DNA of 40,996 nucleotides from Gammaproteobacteria bacterium (GTDB lineage: Bacteria > Pseudomonadota > Gammaproteobacteria > Pseudomonadales > Azotimanducaceae): the NCBI GenBank assembly GCA_030428905.1, contig JAUIED010000025.1, forward strand, positions 1 through 40,996, in the 5' to 3' direction. The notes below the pieces were generated by a model. That model did not search any database. It saw nothing but the letters and a program-made list of their open reading frames with translations, and was not told the DNA's origin. Each line of letters opens with the position of its first letter. The stretch's first letter is position 1. The position numbers and the translations under genes were made by a program. Shown piece after piece: positions 18,133 to 26,343 of this stretch.

Positions 18133-19476
18133 ATGAGCGCACGCGCCGGCCGGCTGCGAGCCGACTGGCCGTTTGCCGCCGCCGAACAGCCCTACTTCTA
18201 CGGCTGGATGATCGCCGTGGTCTCCACGCTCGGCTTTCTCATGAGCATCCCCGGCCAGACCATGGGCATGGCGGTGTTCGCCGATGCATTCATCGACGCG
18301 TTCGGGCTCAGCCGTACGGAGCTGTCCACAGCGTATCTGTTCGGCACCATGGCAAGCGCGCTGTTTCTGACCCGAGCCGGCCGCTGGTACGACCAGCTCG
18401 GCGCGCGCTTCATGATCGTGGCCGCCTCCCTGGTGCTCGCGGCGACGCTGGTCGGCATCAGCCTTATCGGCAGCGCAGCTACCGCACTGAGCGGTCTTAC
18501 CAACCTGCCGACGGCCGGCATCTCGTTCGTCCTCATCCTGATCGGCTTCTTCGGCGTACGTTTCAGCGGCCAGGGCGTGCTTACCAGCGCCTCGCGCAAC
18601 GTGCTGCTGGTGTGGTTCGAGCGGCGTCGGGGACTGGTGAGCGGCGTGCGCGGGGTGTTCGTCTCCCTGGGTTTTTCCATCGCGCCGGTAGTGCTGGCGC
18701 TCCTGATCGACACCTACGGCTGGCGCGGCGCGTTGTGGTTCATGGCCGCAGTAGTGGGCGTGGGCTTCGCGGCCTTCGCACTCGTCACGGTGCGCGATCA
18801 CCCGAAGATTTGCGGCCTCGAGCCGGACGGCAGAAACGTCGCTGATGCCACGCAAACCTCAAACAAAGCAGCACAAACGCACTTCACACTTGCTGAAGCG
18901 CGCCGCAACCCGGTGTTCTGGATGTACGCGCTGGCGCTGTCCATGCACGCCATGTTCGGCACCGCCGTCACCTTTCACATCGCCGCCATCTTCGAGGAAG
19001 CCGGCCGCAGCCGGGTGGAGGCGTTCGCCTACTTCGTGCCTCAGGCGGTGGTGAGCGTCGTCACCAACCTCGGCGCCAGCGCCCTGGCCGATCGCACGCG
19101 GCTGAAGCCGTACCTGGTGATCATGCTGGGGGCATTCATCGCCGGGGCATGCGGCCTTACCCAACTCGACAGCGAGGCTGGCTACTGGTTGCTGGTGGTC
19201 GGCTTCGGCGCGGGCGGCGGCCTGTGGGGCGTGCTGTCGAACCTCGTGTTCGTACGCCAGTTCGGCACCCTGCACCTCGGTGAGGTGAGCGGCCTGAACA
19301 CCTCCATCACCGTGTTCGCCAGCGCCATCGGCCCAGTGCTGTTTTCCCTGGCGAACGATGTATTCGGCAGCTTTCGCGCCGCCGCATTCGGCTGCCTGGG
19401 GCTCCTGGCGATTCTGTTTGTATGCGCTGTGCTGCTCCGGCAGCCGCTGGACCGCGCGCCTCAGAACACGAAGTAG
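18133..19476 (+). CDS. Major facilitator superfamily transporter
   Basis: Inner-membrane transporter of 447 aa with about 12 hydrophobic segments. The inter-helix motif after TM2-3 reads GRWYDQLGARF, a typical MFS motif A variant, and a soluble central loop (about 225-255) separates the halves. It starts with YFYGWMIAVVSTLGF, reminiscent of OFA-type or monocarboxylate carriers. Substrate unknown. Its end overlaps the end of the opposing SDR gene by 16 bp. It lies 25 bp after panC but no functional link is evident. Confidence 0.85.
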   Translation: MSARAGRLRADWPFAAAEQPYFYGWMIAVVSTLGFLMSIPGQTMGMAVFADAFIDAFGLSRTELSTAYLFGTMASALFLTRAGRWYDQLGARFMIVAASLVLAATLVGISLIGSAATALSGLTNLPTAGISFVLILIGFFGVRFSGQGVLTSASRNVLLVWFERRRGLVSGVRGVFVSLGFSIAPVVLALLIDTYGWRGALWFMAAVVGVGFAAFALVTVRDHPKICGLEPDGRNVADATQTSNKAAQTHFTLAEARRNPVFWMYALALSMHAMFGTAVTFHIAAIFEEAGRSRVEAFAYFVPQAVVSVVTNLGASALADRTRLKPYLVIMLGAFIAGACGLTQLDSEAGYWLLVVGFGAGGGLWGVLSNLVFVRQFGTLHLGEVSGLNTSITVFASAIGPVLFSLANDVFGSFRAAAFGCLGLLAILFVCAVLLRQPLDRAPQNTK

Positions 19477-20243
19477 CCGCCGTCGATGAGGAAGGTCTCG
19501 GCGGTGTGAAAGCTGCTGGCCTCGCTCATGATGTAGATGGCGATGCCCGCAAAGTCATCTCCCGTGCCCCAACGCCGAATCGGCATACGCGGCATGACGT
19601 TGTTGTAAAACTTCTCGTTGGAGAACGTCGCCTCAGTCATATCCGTCTCGGTCCAGCCGGGCAGAATCGTGTGGGCAGTGACACCGTAGCGCGCATACTC
19701 GATGGCGAGCGCCAGTATCATCGACACCAGCCCGCCTTTCGTCGCCGCATAGTGCTCGCCACGGGCCTGGCCCGATATAGCAGCCAGACTGGCAGTACCC
19801 ACCAGCCGCCCGAAGGGGTCGCCGGCTTGCGCGCGCTCCTTCATGTGCCGGGCGGCAGCGCGGAAGGTGAAGAACACGCCGGTCTGGTTGACGCGGATGA
19901 TGTGGTCCCACTCCTCGATGGTCATGCGATCGAAGGCGACACCGCGCCCGCCAACGCCTGCGTTGGCAAAGCAACCATCCACGCGCCCGTGCTCCGCCAG
20001 CACTTTGGCAAACGTGTCATCCACCGCTGTTTCATCACCCACGTCGCAGATGTGCGCGCTGACCTTCGGGCCGATGGCCGCAAGCTCTTCCAAAGCATGG
20101 GCATTCTTGTCCGCATTCGTGCCCCAGATACTCACCTCGGCGCCGGCTTGCACCAGGCCCTTGGCCATGCCGAGGCCGATACCGCTGTTGCCGCCGGTAA
20201 TCACCGCCACGCGGCCGCTCAAATCGAAAGGTGCAAACGCCAT
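19461..20243 (-). CDS. Short-chain dehydrogenase/reductase
   Basis: A 260-aa classical SDR. The nucleotide-binding motif TGGNSGIGLG (about 16-25), NAGVGG, the catalytic Ser region GTASLAAISG and the YAATK Tyr-Lys pair are intact, and the C-terminus has LIDGGYFVF. It probably oxidises or reduces an alcohol/ketone with NAD(P)(H); the substrate is unknown. It overlaps the upstream DUF1330 gene by 3-4 bp (ATGA), so the two are likely one operon. Confidence 0.88.
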   Translation of the reverse strand: MAFAPFDLSGRVAVITGGNSGIGLGMAKGLVQAGAEVSIWGTNADKNAHALEELAAIGPKVSAHICDVGDETAVDDTFAKVLAEHGRVDGCFANAGVGGRGVAFDRMTIEEWDHIIRVNQTGVFFTFRAAARHMKERAQAGDPFGRLVGTASLAAISGQARGEHYAATKGGLVSMILALAIEYARYGVTAHTILPGWTETDMTEATFSNEKFYNNVMPRMPIRRWGTGDDFAGIAIYIMSEASSFHTAETFLIDGGYFVF

Positions 20244-20659
20244 CAGAATCCTCCAGCCTGCGTGCGGATGTTGAGCTGTCCGGCCAGGCCCGCATCGCGG
20301 TGCACATGTGCGGCCTGATACTCAGGTGAGGCGATCATGTTGCGAAACGCCTCGGTGTTCGGATACTCCACCAACGCCACCATGTCCCACAGGTCTTCCA
20401 CCTCGCCGAGCATGAGGCCGGTCACCGCACCGCCGAAGATCGAGCGGCCGCCGAGGCCGGCGATGATCTTCGTTACGGCTGCCCCATACAACGCGTAGGC
20501 CTCAGCACCCGTGAGGTCCGACGCCCTGCCGTCCGCGTATTCCGCCTTGTCTTTGAATTTCAGCAGATTGACCATCACGAAGGGGCTATCCGGAGCATCC
20601 GGCCCGAAAAACTCGGCGATACGCTCGGCGCTGGGCTGCGCCTGATTAATGACTTCCAT
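20243..20659 (-). CDS. DUF1330 family protein
   Basis: A 138-aa protein with a ferredoxin-like (dimeric alpha-beta barrel) DUF1330 pattern: FVMVNLLKFKDKA, then AYALYGAAV and VALVEYPNTEAFRNMIASPEYQ. The family often accompanies oxidoreductases; its function is unknown. First gene of a two-gene minus-strand unit with the SDR, divergent from the EamA gene across only 32 bp. Confidence 0.85.
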   Translation of the reverse strand: MEVINQAQPSAERIAEFFGPDAPDSPFVMVNLLKFKDKAEYADGRASDLTGAEAYALYGAAVTKIIAGLGGRSIFGGAVTGLMLGEVEDLWDMVALVEYPNTEAFRNMIASPEYQAAHVHRDAGLAGQLNIRTQAGGF

Positions 20660-20691
20660 GGTTGGCCTCTCGGTTACACTTGCCAGGCATC

Positions 20692-21582
20692 ATGAACACG
20701 CCAGAAAGAAAAGACCACATCGACGCGCTGGCTGCAGGCGTGCTGGTCGGCTTCAACGCCGTTCTCGGCCTCAACCAGGCGCTGGTGAAGCTGGTGAACG
20801 TTGCGTTCTCTCCGGTCTTTCAATCGGGGCTGCGCAGCGCTTGCGCTTTTTTCGTGGTGTACGCCTGGGCAAGGCTCGCCGGCAAACATCTGAGCATCCG
20901 CGACGGATCGTTGAAGTACGGCCTGTTCGTCGGCTTTCTCTTCGCGCTGGAATTCGCGCTGCTGTTCATCGCCGTGGAGTACACCAGCGTTGCCCGCGCC
21001 TCGCTGCTGTTCTACAGCATGCCATTCATCACCGCCCTGGCCGCGCACTTCCTGTTCCCTGAGGAACGCCTGACGCCGCTGCGATTCACAGGCCTCGCCA
21101 TCGCCATCAGCGGCATCACGCTGGTGCTGTTCGACGAACAATCCCAACCCGCACCCGACGCCTGGATCGGCGATTTGCTGGCCCTGGCAGCGGCGTTTGC
21201 CTGGAGTGGCATCGCGCTGTTTACCCGCGGCACGCGGCTCATTCGCAGCTCACCGGAGCAGGTGATGCTCTACCACCTGTCGGTCTCCGCCGTGCTGCTG
21301 GTGCCGCTGGCGCTGATCATCGGCGAGCCGATCCGTGAACCTACCGCCGCGCTCCTCGGCGTGTTCGCGTTTCAGGTGGTCGCGGTTGCCAGCATCGGCT
21401 TTCTGCTGTGGGCGTGGGTACTGCGCATCTACCCCGTGAGCAACATGGCTTCCTTCAGCCTGCTCGCGCCGGTGTTCGGCGTGTTTTTCGGCTGGCTGAT
21501 CTTCTCGGACCCATTGTCCTGGCGCTTCGCCGTGGCACTGGCCGCGGTGGGCGCCGGCCTGATCCTGATCAACCGACGCTGA
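20692..21582 (+). CDS. EamA/DMT-family exporter
   Basis: Inner-membrane protein of 296 aa with ten predicted hydrophobic helices in two EamA repeats (about 12-140 and 155-293). The second repeat ends in the usual SLLAPVFGVFFGWLIFSDPLS pattern. DMT proteins export amino acids or other small metabolites; substrate unknown. I chose the ATG at 20692 (MNTPERKD) over a start at 20662, which would extend into the shared gap with DUF1330. Confidence 0.87.
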   Translation: MNTPERKDHIDALAAGVLVGFNAVLGLNQALVKLVNVAFSPVFQSGLRSACAFFVVYAWARLAGKHLSIRDGSLKYGLFVGFLFALEFALLFIAVEYTSVARASLLFYSMPFITALAAHFLFPEERLTPLRFTGLAIAISGITLVLFDEQSQPAPDAWIGDLLALAAAFAWSGIALFTRGTRLIRSSPEQVMLYHLSVSAVLLVPLALIIGEPIREPTAALLGVFAFQVVAVASIGFLLWAWVLRIYPVSNMASFSLLAPVFGVFFGWLIFSDPLSWRFAVALAAVGAGLILINRR

Positions 21583-21600
21583 CGTCGCCGAACGATCGCC

Positions 21601-22320
21601 TCAGTGCACCCAGGTGATCGGTGGCATTTCCGCAAACGCCGCTTTCACTTTCATGTTCCAGCTGCGCTTGAGGTTCCACAGATACTCGTCATCTTCCTCG
21701 AAGATCCGGTATCGGCCCGGCTGCAGGCTGCCGGCCTCGTAGACATACATCTCAATGGGCGGCCCGACCGTAAGGTTACTGCGCATGGTGGCGTCCATGG
21801 ACACCAGCGCGCACATGGCCGCCTGCTCGAGCGGCGTACTCATGGTGAGCACACGATCGAGTATGGGCTTGCCGTACTTGGACTCGCCGACCTGAAGAAA
21901 CGGCGTCTGATGAGAACTCTCGATGTAGTTACCTTCCGCGTACACCATGTAGCAGCGGCACTTGGCACCGGCGACTTCGCCGCCGACCAGAAAGCTTGCC
22001 TCGAAGGCGGGGCCCCCGCCGGTGTTCTTTTCCTGTTCGATGAGGCTGATCTGGCCGATGTACTCCGCCGCCTCGCCGAGGTTTTTGACGGTCAGCAGGC
22101 TCGTCTCCGCCTCCTCCCGCATGTCGCGCTCGATCTGCGCGACAACGCCCTGCGTGGTGGCGAGGTTACCCGCCCACGTCAGCACGAACTGACGCTCGCC
22201 CGGCACGCCATATGTACGCATCTTGCTGTGGGTGCTGGCAGCGTCCACGCCAGCGTTGGTACGCGAATCCGATGTGAACACGAGACCAGCCTGCACGCCG
22301 ATCCCCACGCAGTAGGTCAT
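21601..22320 (-). CDS. Anbu-type proteasome-like peptidase (solo)
   Basis: A 239-aa bacterial proteasome homologue of the Anbu type. The sequence starts Met-Thr2, and Thr2, Asp18 (FTSDSRTNAGVD) and Lys33 fall where the N-terminal-nucleophile threonine, Asp and Lys of proteasome beta subunits lie. Known Anbu genes often sit with an alpha-helical protein, a transglutaminase-like protein and an ATP-grasp gene; none of these partners is adjacent here. Its role is unknown. It converges with the EamA gene (18-bp gap). Confidence 0.88.
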   Translation of the reverse strand: MTYCVGIGVQAGLVFTSDSRTNAGVDAASTHSKMRTYGVPGERQFVLTWAGNLATTQGVVAQIERDMREEAETSLLTVKNLGEAAEYIGQISLIEQEKNTGGGPAFEASFLVGGEVAGAKCRCYMVYAEGNYIESSHQTPFLQVGESKYGKPILDRVLTMSTPLEQAAMCALVSMDATMRSNLTVGPPIEMYVYEAGSLQPGRYRIFEEDDEYLWNLKRSWNMKVKAAFAEMPPITWVH

Positions 22321-22348
22321 GATCGCTGAATCTTCCCCTTGAATACGC

Positions 22349-22367
22349 CGTGCTTATACACAGCACG
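22349..22367 (-). promoter_or_regulatory. Inverted repeat over candidate -10 of the Anbu gene
   Basis: CGTGCT / AGCACG separated by 7 bp, overlapping a minus-strand TATAAG (22353-22358) about 32 bp before the Anbu start codon. This could be a promoter with an operator; no clear -35 is seen. The non-coding stretch 22321-22650 otherwise holds only the tRNA promoter. Confidence 0.3.
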
Positions 22368-22570
22368 AATAACTTCGGATGCGCATATTGCGTTAGATTC
22401 CTTCACATCGCTACTGGCCGGCGTAGACTGGCTTCACGGGGCGCGGACCCCAGCGCATCATCCAGTCGATGAGCCGATCCAATAGGCCATACCTTGAGCA
22501 AGCGTCTTCCGGGTTCGCCCCCCGACTTCCAGACCCGAGTCGTTTCCTCGGCTCGCGCACCAAACGGCGG

Positions 22571-22599
22571 TTGACCCGTTGCCTGCCCGCCGGTTTAAT
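22571..22599 (+). promoter_or_regulatory. Sigma-70 promoter of tRNA-Phe
   Basis: TTGACC (22571-22576), exactly 17 bp, then TTTAAT (22594-22599), followed by a GC-rich discriminator (ACGCCGCTCGC), the type seen at stringently controlled stable-RNA promoters. The tRNA begins 51 bp downstream. Confidence 0.75.
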
Positions 22600-22650
22600 A
22601 CGCCGCTCGCTCGTGCGGGCCTCCCGTTCAAGCACACTCTCTGAAGATTC

Positions 22651-22726
<76 letters not shown>

Positions 22727-22850
22727 ATCAAATCAGGCTCTACGGCTCTACCCAGTTGATGGGGGACGGCCGGTATTCACTAAGTACGGTTGATGATGCA
22801 GGCCAGTCCTGTAGCAATATCGCCCACGCCAGTCAGGAGATACGCAGGCG

Positions 22851-23558
22851 ATGGGACAGCTCGACATCGACAGGATCCGCTGCACTCCTGTGTATTCTTT
22901 CGTGGAGGCAGCCCACTACCTCAATCTACCCGTAAGCACTCTGTCGTCGTGGTTCCGCGGCCAGTCGTACAAGCACAACGACGAGATTCGGCGTTTCCAG
23001 CCAGTCATTCGCCTCGACGGGGAACCCGGCGAGGGCTTGTCCTTTTTGAACCTGGTCGAGGCGCATGTGCTCACAGCGATCCGGCGCGAACATCGTATCC
23101 CCCTGCAGAAAGTCCGGCGTGCCCTCGAGTACGTGGAGCTCGAGCTCGGATTACAGCGCCCGCTTACCAACACACGCTTCGAAACTGACGGCGTGGACCT
23201 GCTGGTCCGTGAACTAGAGAAGCTCGTGAATATCTCCCAGGAGGGCCAGCTCGAGATCGAACCCGTGGTTCGCACATTCCTGCGGCGGATCAAGCGCGAC
23301 CCCGAAGGGGTACCGATCAAGCTGTATCCGTTCACCCGCACGACTGTGTCGGACACAGAACCCGAGCCTGTTGAAATCGATCCGCGCGTCGCCTTCGGCC
23401 GCCCCGTGCTTGCGGGTCGCGGCGTGCCCACGGCCGTGCTCGCCGACCGGTTCACGGCCGGCGACTCCCTCGCTGACCTGGCGCAAGACTATGACACCTC
23501 CACGCAAGTCATCGAGGAAGCCATCCGCTGCCAGCTCAGCCGCCGCGAAGCGGCTTGA
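22851..23558 (+). CDS. DUF433-domain antitoxin (VapB45-like)
   Basis: A 235-aa protein with an N-terminal winged-helix/MerR-like part (YSFVEAAHYLNLPVSTLSSW, about 16-35) and a C-terminal DUF433 domain (FGRPVLAGRGVPTAVLADRF to YDTSTQVIEEAI, about 180-228). This combination is found in antitoxins paired with DUF5615 PIN-like toxins, such as VapB45 of Mycobacterium. It probably represses its own operon and binds the downstream toxin (inference). GGAG lies 11 bp before the ATG. It overlaps the toxin gene. Confidence 0.82.
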   Translation: MGQLDIDRIRCTPVYSFVEAAHYLNLPVSTLSSWFRGQSYKHNDEIRRFQPVIRLDGEPGEGLSFLNLVEAHVLTAIRREHRIPLQKVRRALEYVELELGLQRPLTNTRFETDGVDLLVRELEKLVNISQEGQLEIEPVVRTFLRRIKRDPEGVPIKLYPFTRTTVSDTEPEPVEIDPRVAFGRPVLAGRGVPTAVLADRFTAGDSLADLAQDYDTSTQVIEEAIRCQLSRREAA

Positions 23559-23949
23559 GCAGGCTCGCTTCTACCTGGATGAGTCGATCTACTCGCGGGC
23601 CTTGCTCGAGGCCATGCACGACGCCGGGGCAAAGGTCGAACACGCCGGCGGCGCATTCCCGTTCGGCACCGCCGACGAGGTCTGGCTGAAGGCTTGCGGC
23701 GATCGCCACTGGATCGTGCTGACTCGCGACCAGCGCATCCGTCGCCGGGTGCTCGAGCGGTTGGCGATCCAGCAGTCGGGCGCGGCGGTCTCCGCACTCA
23801 CAGCAGGCGAGGCCACGGTCTCTGAGACCGCGAATGTGGTGACTCGCCTGCTGGTGAAGTTCGCGCACATGGCCGTGAGCGAACCGAAACCCTTCCTGTA
23901 CACCTTCGGCCGGGCTGGGCGGCTTAGCCGGGTTCGATTGAGCCGATAG
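23491..23949 (+). CDS. DUF5615 PIN-like toxin (VapC45-like)
   Basis: A 152-aa PIN-like protein, probably an RNase toxin. Acidic residues expected for the metal site are kept: FYLDES (Asp30/Glu31), ADEVWL (Asp62/Glu63) and LTRDQR (Asp80). The start is uncertain. The ATG at 23491 lies 68 bp inside the antitoxin gene, and the first 20 residues look like out-of-frame antitoxin sequence; the conserved domain begins near residue 24, but no closer ATG, GTG or TTG exists. Paired directly with the DUF433 antitoxin. Confidence 0.75.
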   Translation: MTPPRKSSRKPSAASSAAAKRLEQARFYLDESIYSRALLEAMHDAGAKVEHAGGAFPFGTADEVWLKACGDRHWIVLTRDQRIRRRVLERLAIQQSGAAVSALTAGEATVSETANVVTRLLVKFAHMAVSEPKPFLYTFGRAGRLSRVRLSR

Positions 23950-23983
23950 ACAGGAGCGGCAACCCAAGCGCTGGTATTAGAGC

Positions 23984-24010
23984 CTTTACCAGCAACAGCT
24001 CTTGGTAAAG
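23984..24010 (+). other. Stem-loop after the toxin gene
   Basis: CTTTACCA (23984-23991) and TGGTAAAG (24003-24010) form an 8-bp inverted repeat with an 11-nt loop, 34 bp after the toxin stop. An alternative CTGGTA/TACCAG pairing (23971-23992) overlaps it. No T-tract follows, so it may be a weak terminator or a remnant element end. Confidence 0.3.
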
Positions 24011-24068
24011 CCTGCTTCACCAGAGGAAAAGCAGACACACCAGAAGGGCCAGCACCGGAAGATAAGAG

Positions 24069-24533
24069 TGGACCACCGACACACCGCAGGAACGGTTGAG
24101 TCTGCTACCGGCGGCGCAGGAGCACATCCTCTCCCAGGAAGACGGCAAGGACCGGTTCGTGCGTGCAGTGCGCGAGCTGACCCAGGTCTTCGCGCTTGCC
24201 AAGGAAATGCACGAAGCAAACGCACGCGGAGAGCAGCTCGGGCTCTCTGACGACGAGCTTGCCTTCTATGACGCGGCGCTGGAGACCACTGACAGCGCCG
24301 TCCAGGCGCTCGGTGACGACACGCTGCGCGGTATTGCCCGCGAACAGGTCGAGACGGTCCGGAACAACGTGACCATCGACTGAACGCTTCGAGAGAACGT
24401 GCGCGCCCAGCTGCGCGTGCTGGTGAAGCGCATTCTGCGCAAACACGGATACCCGCCCGACAAACACGAGAAGGCGACCCCGACGGTGCTGGAGCAGGCG
24501 GAGTTGCTGTCGCAGGAATCGGTGGCGGCTTGA
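24069..24533 (+). pseudogene. Decayed type I restriction HsdR, C-terminal remnant
   Basis: Only the last part of a type I restriction subunit remains. The segment starting [16 protein letters not shown] and running to QVFAL matches the mid C-terminal region of HsdR. It then jumps straight to [20 protein letters not shown], which in intact HsdR comes roughly 100 or more residues later, so an internal in-frame stretch is missing. After NNVTID there is a TGA at 24381-24383 where the family has Trp; the same frame continues intact as [20 protein letters not shown] to a stop at 24531. The 5' part, HsdM and HsdS are absent. Comparison is from memory of the family. Confidence 0.82.
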
Positions 24534-24586
24534 ATGCCGACTTTGCGGCATAGGAGTCAGCAACTGCGTCAGATAGACGGATCGCG

Positions 24587-25100
24587 GTGCGGCGGCGAGC
24601 CCACTGCGTCGTGGGGTTCACGCGCCACGAAGTCGCGCAATTCTGTGCATCCGCCATCGGCTGTGACGAGCCCGTCCTCATTGGCACCGACCACGCGTTC
24701 TCGTTCACGGTGAGTTTCATGGAGCACTATGGGCTCACGAGCTGGGATCAGTTCCTCGACGACTTCATACGCCACTGGCCCACTGCCGATCCACACACCT
24801 AAGTCGACTTCGTGCGCGATGAAAGCGCGCACCCCGGTGCGGCGAGCGAGCTGCGACTCTGCGAGCAGTGGACGGCCGGGCCGGAGAGCGTGTTCCAATT
24901 CGGCGTGCAGGAGCGGCGTCGCCGAGGTCTATCCCTCGCTCTTCCGCCGCCGCTATCCGAAGGAGGACCGCACGCCCGACGAGCACAACGCTTACTGCGT
25001 GGCCGCGTGGCTCGCCGAGATGGACCGCCGTGACACGCTCGGCTATTACTTCAAACCGCCGCTCAGCCTGCCGGAGCTGCGCAACACCCGGGATTTATCG
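24587..25100 (+). pseudogene. Decayed hypothetical protein (DUF429-like?)
   Basis: A broken gene of a hypothetical family I associate loosely with DUF429-like proteins. The first frame gives PVLIGTDHAFSFTVSFMEHYG and DDFIRHWPTADPHT, then a TAA at 24800-24802 where homologues I recall have Tyr; the same frame goes on as VDFVRDESAHPG to FQFGVQ near 24912. The family's next segment is missing and the reading continues in another frame as AEVYPSLFRRRYPKEDRTPDEH to YYFKPPLSLPE. So it has a nonsense codon plus an internal deletion with frameshift. The 5' end is also lost. Function unknown. Confidence 0.65.
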
Positions 25101-25196
25101 CCCGTTGCGCCGGACCAACGCAGCTTGTTGTTCCTGCTTGCTTTTCCCCATCGCGCTCTAACTCGCCATCTACCTGATACAACAGGAGAAACCGCG

Positions 25197-25216
25197 TGGC
25201 CCCGAATAGGGGCCAG
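25197..25216 (-). terminator. Stem-loop after the MDR reductase gene
   Basis: TGGCCCC / GGGGCCA (7 bp, 6-nt loop) located 8 nt past the stop of the minus-strand reductase gene. There is no T-tract on that strand, so intrinsic termination is uncertain. Confidence 0.35.
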
Positions 25217-25223
25217 CACGCCC

Positions 25224-26255
25224 CTACATCGGCTGCGCAATCCTGATGAGCTGCTTGCCGCGGTTCTTGCCTTCGAACAAACGCAGGAACGTCGCCGGCG
25301 TGTTCTCGAACCCTTCCTGGATGTCCTCCGCGTGCTTGAGCTTGCCCTCCGCGATCCACTGCGCGAGCTCTGCCATGGCCTCACCGGCACGGTCGAAGAA
25401 GTCGATGAGGATGAAGCCCTCCATGCGGCAGCGGCGGATGACGAGCTGCATGTAGTTTTTCGGGCCCGGCGGCAGTTCTTCGGAGTTGTAGGAGGAGATG
25501 CCGCCGCACAGAACGATGGTGCCGTTCTGCGCCATGTTGAGTAGCGCCGCGTCAAGGATGTCGCCGCCGACGTTGTCGAAGAAGAGGTCGATGCCCTTCG
25601 GGCACTCCTCGCGCAGGCGTGCCTGCACGTCTTCTGCCTTGTAATCGATGGCGGCGTCGAAGCCGAGTTCGTCGGTGAGCCAGCGGCACTTGGCTTCGCC
25701 GCCGGCAATGCCTACCACCTTGGAAGCGCCTTTGATCTTGGCGATCTGACCGGCGACAGAGCCGGTGGCACCCGCAGCACCCGATACGACAATGACATCG
25801 CCCTCCTTGGGGCGCCCGACTTCCAGCAGGCCGAAGTAGGCGGTGAGCCCGGTGCCGCCGAGGGCGCTGAGGGTAAGTGCTGGGTCGATGCCTTCCGGCA
25901 CCTTGCCGATGCGGCCCATGACGCCGGGGTTGCCGTCGGAGATGGCGTACTCCTGCCAACCGAACATGCCGTTCACAAACGTGCCAACGGGGTAGTCGGC
26001 GTTGCGCGACTCCACCACCTGCCCGACGCTGCTGGCGCGCATCACTTCGCCGATCTGCACCGGCGGCACGTAGCTTTTCACGTCGTTGAGCCAGCCGCGC
26101 ATGGCGGGCTCGAACGCCAGATAGATATTGCGCACGAGGAATTCGCCGTCTTCGATGTCGCGCAGCGGCTCGTCGGCGCGCTCAAAATCCGACACCTTCA
26201 CCATCCCCTGGGGGCGCGACTTCAGGCGCCATTGGCCGTTGACTCGATTGGACAT
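25224..26255 (-). CDS. NADP-dependent oxidoreductase, MDR family (CurA/LTD type)
   Basis: A 343-aa zinc-independent medium-chain reductase. N-terminal catalytic part begins NGQWRLKSRPQG and has LAFEPAMRGWL; the Rossmann motif is SGAAGATGSVAGQIAK (about 157-172); FFDNVGGDILDAAL and LCGGISSYN follow. Relatives reduce activated double bonds of enones (curcumin, leukotriene B4 and prostaglandin metabolites). It is divergent from the chorismatase gene, so a link with the pigment cluster is possible but not shown. Confidence 0.9.
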   Translation of the reverse strand: MSNRVNGQWRLKSRPQGMVKVSDFERADEPLRDIEDGEFLVRNIYLAFEPAMRGWLNDVKSYVPPVQIGEVMRASSVGQVVESRNADYPVGTFVNGMFGWQEYAISDGNPGVMGRIGKVPEGIDPALTLSALGGTGLTAYFGLLEVGRPKEGDVIVVSGAAGATGSVAGQIAKIKGASKVVGIAGGEAKCRWLTDELGFDAAIDYKAEDVQARLREECPKGIDLFFDNVGGDILDAALLNMAQNGTIVLCGGISSYNSEELPPGPKNYMQLVIRRCRMEGFILIDFFDRAGEAMAELAQWIAEGKLKHAEDIQEGFENTPATFLRLFEGKNRGKQLIRIAQPM

Positions 26256-26343
26256 GTGTAAGAACTCCCTGCCAGATGAATTTGCGCATCATCTTACCCC
26301 GAGGAGGCAGATCGGCGCGCACATGGGTATCCTTCGCCGCCGC

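Noticed and set aside
24002-24250. Small plus-strand open frame upstream of and across the hsdR remnant
   Set aside because: It is in a different frame from the recognisable HsdR sequence and shows no own motif.
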